The notes under the pieces were generated by a model that worked only from the letters and a program-made list of their open reading frames with translations, searched no databases and had not been told where the DNA came from. A stretch of DNA of 62,418 nucleotides from an uncultured Erysipelotrichaceae bacterium (lineage in GTDB: Bacteria; Bacillota_I; Bacilli_A; Erysipelotrichales; Erysipelotrichaceae), in NCBI GenBank assembly GCA_947649125.1, contig CANSQL010000007.1, positions 1 through 62,418 on the forward strand, read 5' to 3'. Shown piece after piece: positions 62,375 to 62,418 of the stretch. Each line of letters begins with the position of its first letter. The stretch's first letter is position 1. The translations under genes were made by a program, and so were the position numbers.

Positions 62375-62418
62375 GTATATTATAAATGGCTCATCAAACA
62401 GTCATTTAAATATACCTT

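Overview
The window looks like a chromosome segment of a low- to moderate-GC, spore-forming Bacillota, probably a gut Erysipelotrichia-type organism (inference). The signs are a spoVT/rqcP/yabP/yabQ/divIC sporulation-division cluster, RicT (YaaT), RNA polymerase delta (rpoE) beside argS, an RNase M5-rsmA-ispE cluster, AGGAGG-type ribosome binding sites, and an Agr-type peptide system. No rRNA, CRISPR array or intact insertion sequence was seen. One tRNA is present.

Layout: (1) 0.6-5.5 kb, minus strand: tRNA-Thr directly behind maf and a DUF1461 membrane protein, then thrC-thrB-ACT regulator, with a small monooxygenase-like gene on the plus strand between them. (2) 5.8-9.3 kb: divergent hom-aspartokinase-asd operon. 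Together with thrCB this supplies most of the aspartate-to-threonine pathway. (3) 9.5-10.7 kb: a DUF3791-like gene pair, the first broken by an amber codon, and a small HTH regulator. (4) 10.9-15.4 kb: spoVT-rqcP and yabP-yabQ-divIC, split by a DUF4230 / sortase / membrane-protein block. (5) 15.5-16.5 kb: a Fic protein.

(6) 17.0-27.1 kb: the accessory region. It holds a LytTR response regulator, a 3' remnant of an AgrC-like kinase, two full tandem AgrC-like kinases with near-identical catalytic halves but divergent sensors, AgrB, a 36-residue AgrD-like precursor whose predicted ring residue is Ser instead of Cys, a secreted amidase-domain protein, and a run of nine small lipoproteins and membrane proteins of unknown role. 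Two direct repeats 20 bp apart sit just upstream of the agrB promoter and look like response-regulator sites.

(7) 27.5-36.6 kb: purE-purL-purF-purM-purN-purH, preceded by tandem PurBox-like motifs and a 22-codon leader ORF. (8) 37-42 kb: M50 protease, 3D-domain lipoprotein, rnmV-rsmA-ispE. (9) 42-49.4 kb: class A PBP (minus), DUF1934-argS-rpoE, an AAA/DUF4143 ATPase and an HTH-membrane protein (minus). (10) 49.8-55.3 kb: aroB-aroC-aroF-aroA-tyrA. Its leader encodes an 11-residue peptide containing four Tyr and one Phe, followed by a terminator hairpin: a candidate ribosome-mediated attenuator, unusual for Bacillota, where T-boxes dominate. (11) 55.6-62.4 kb, minus strand: an OmpR-type two-component pair, a ~900-base AT-rich stretch without genes, then tmk-holB-ricT-rsmI.

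The most interesting parts are the Agr-like locus, with its predicted serine-lactone signal and duplicated, diversified receptors, and the Tyr/Phe leader peptide of the aro operon.
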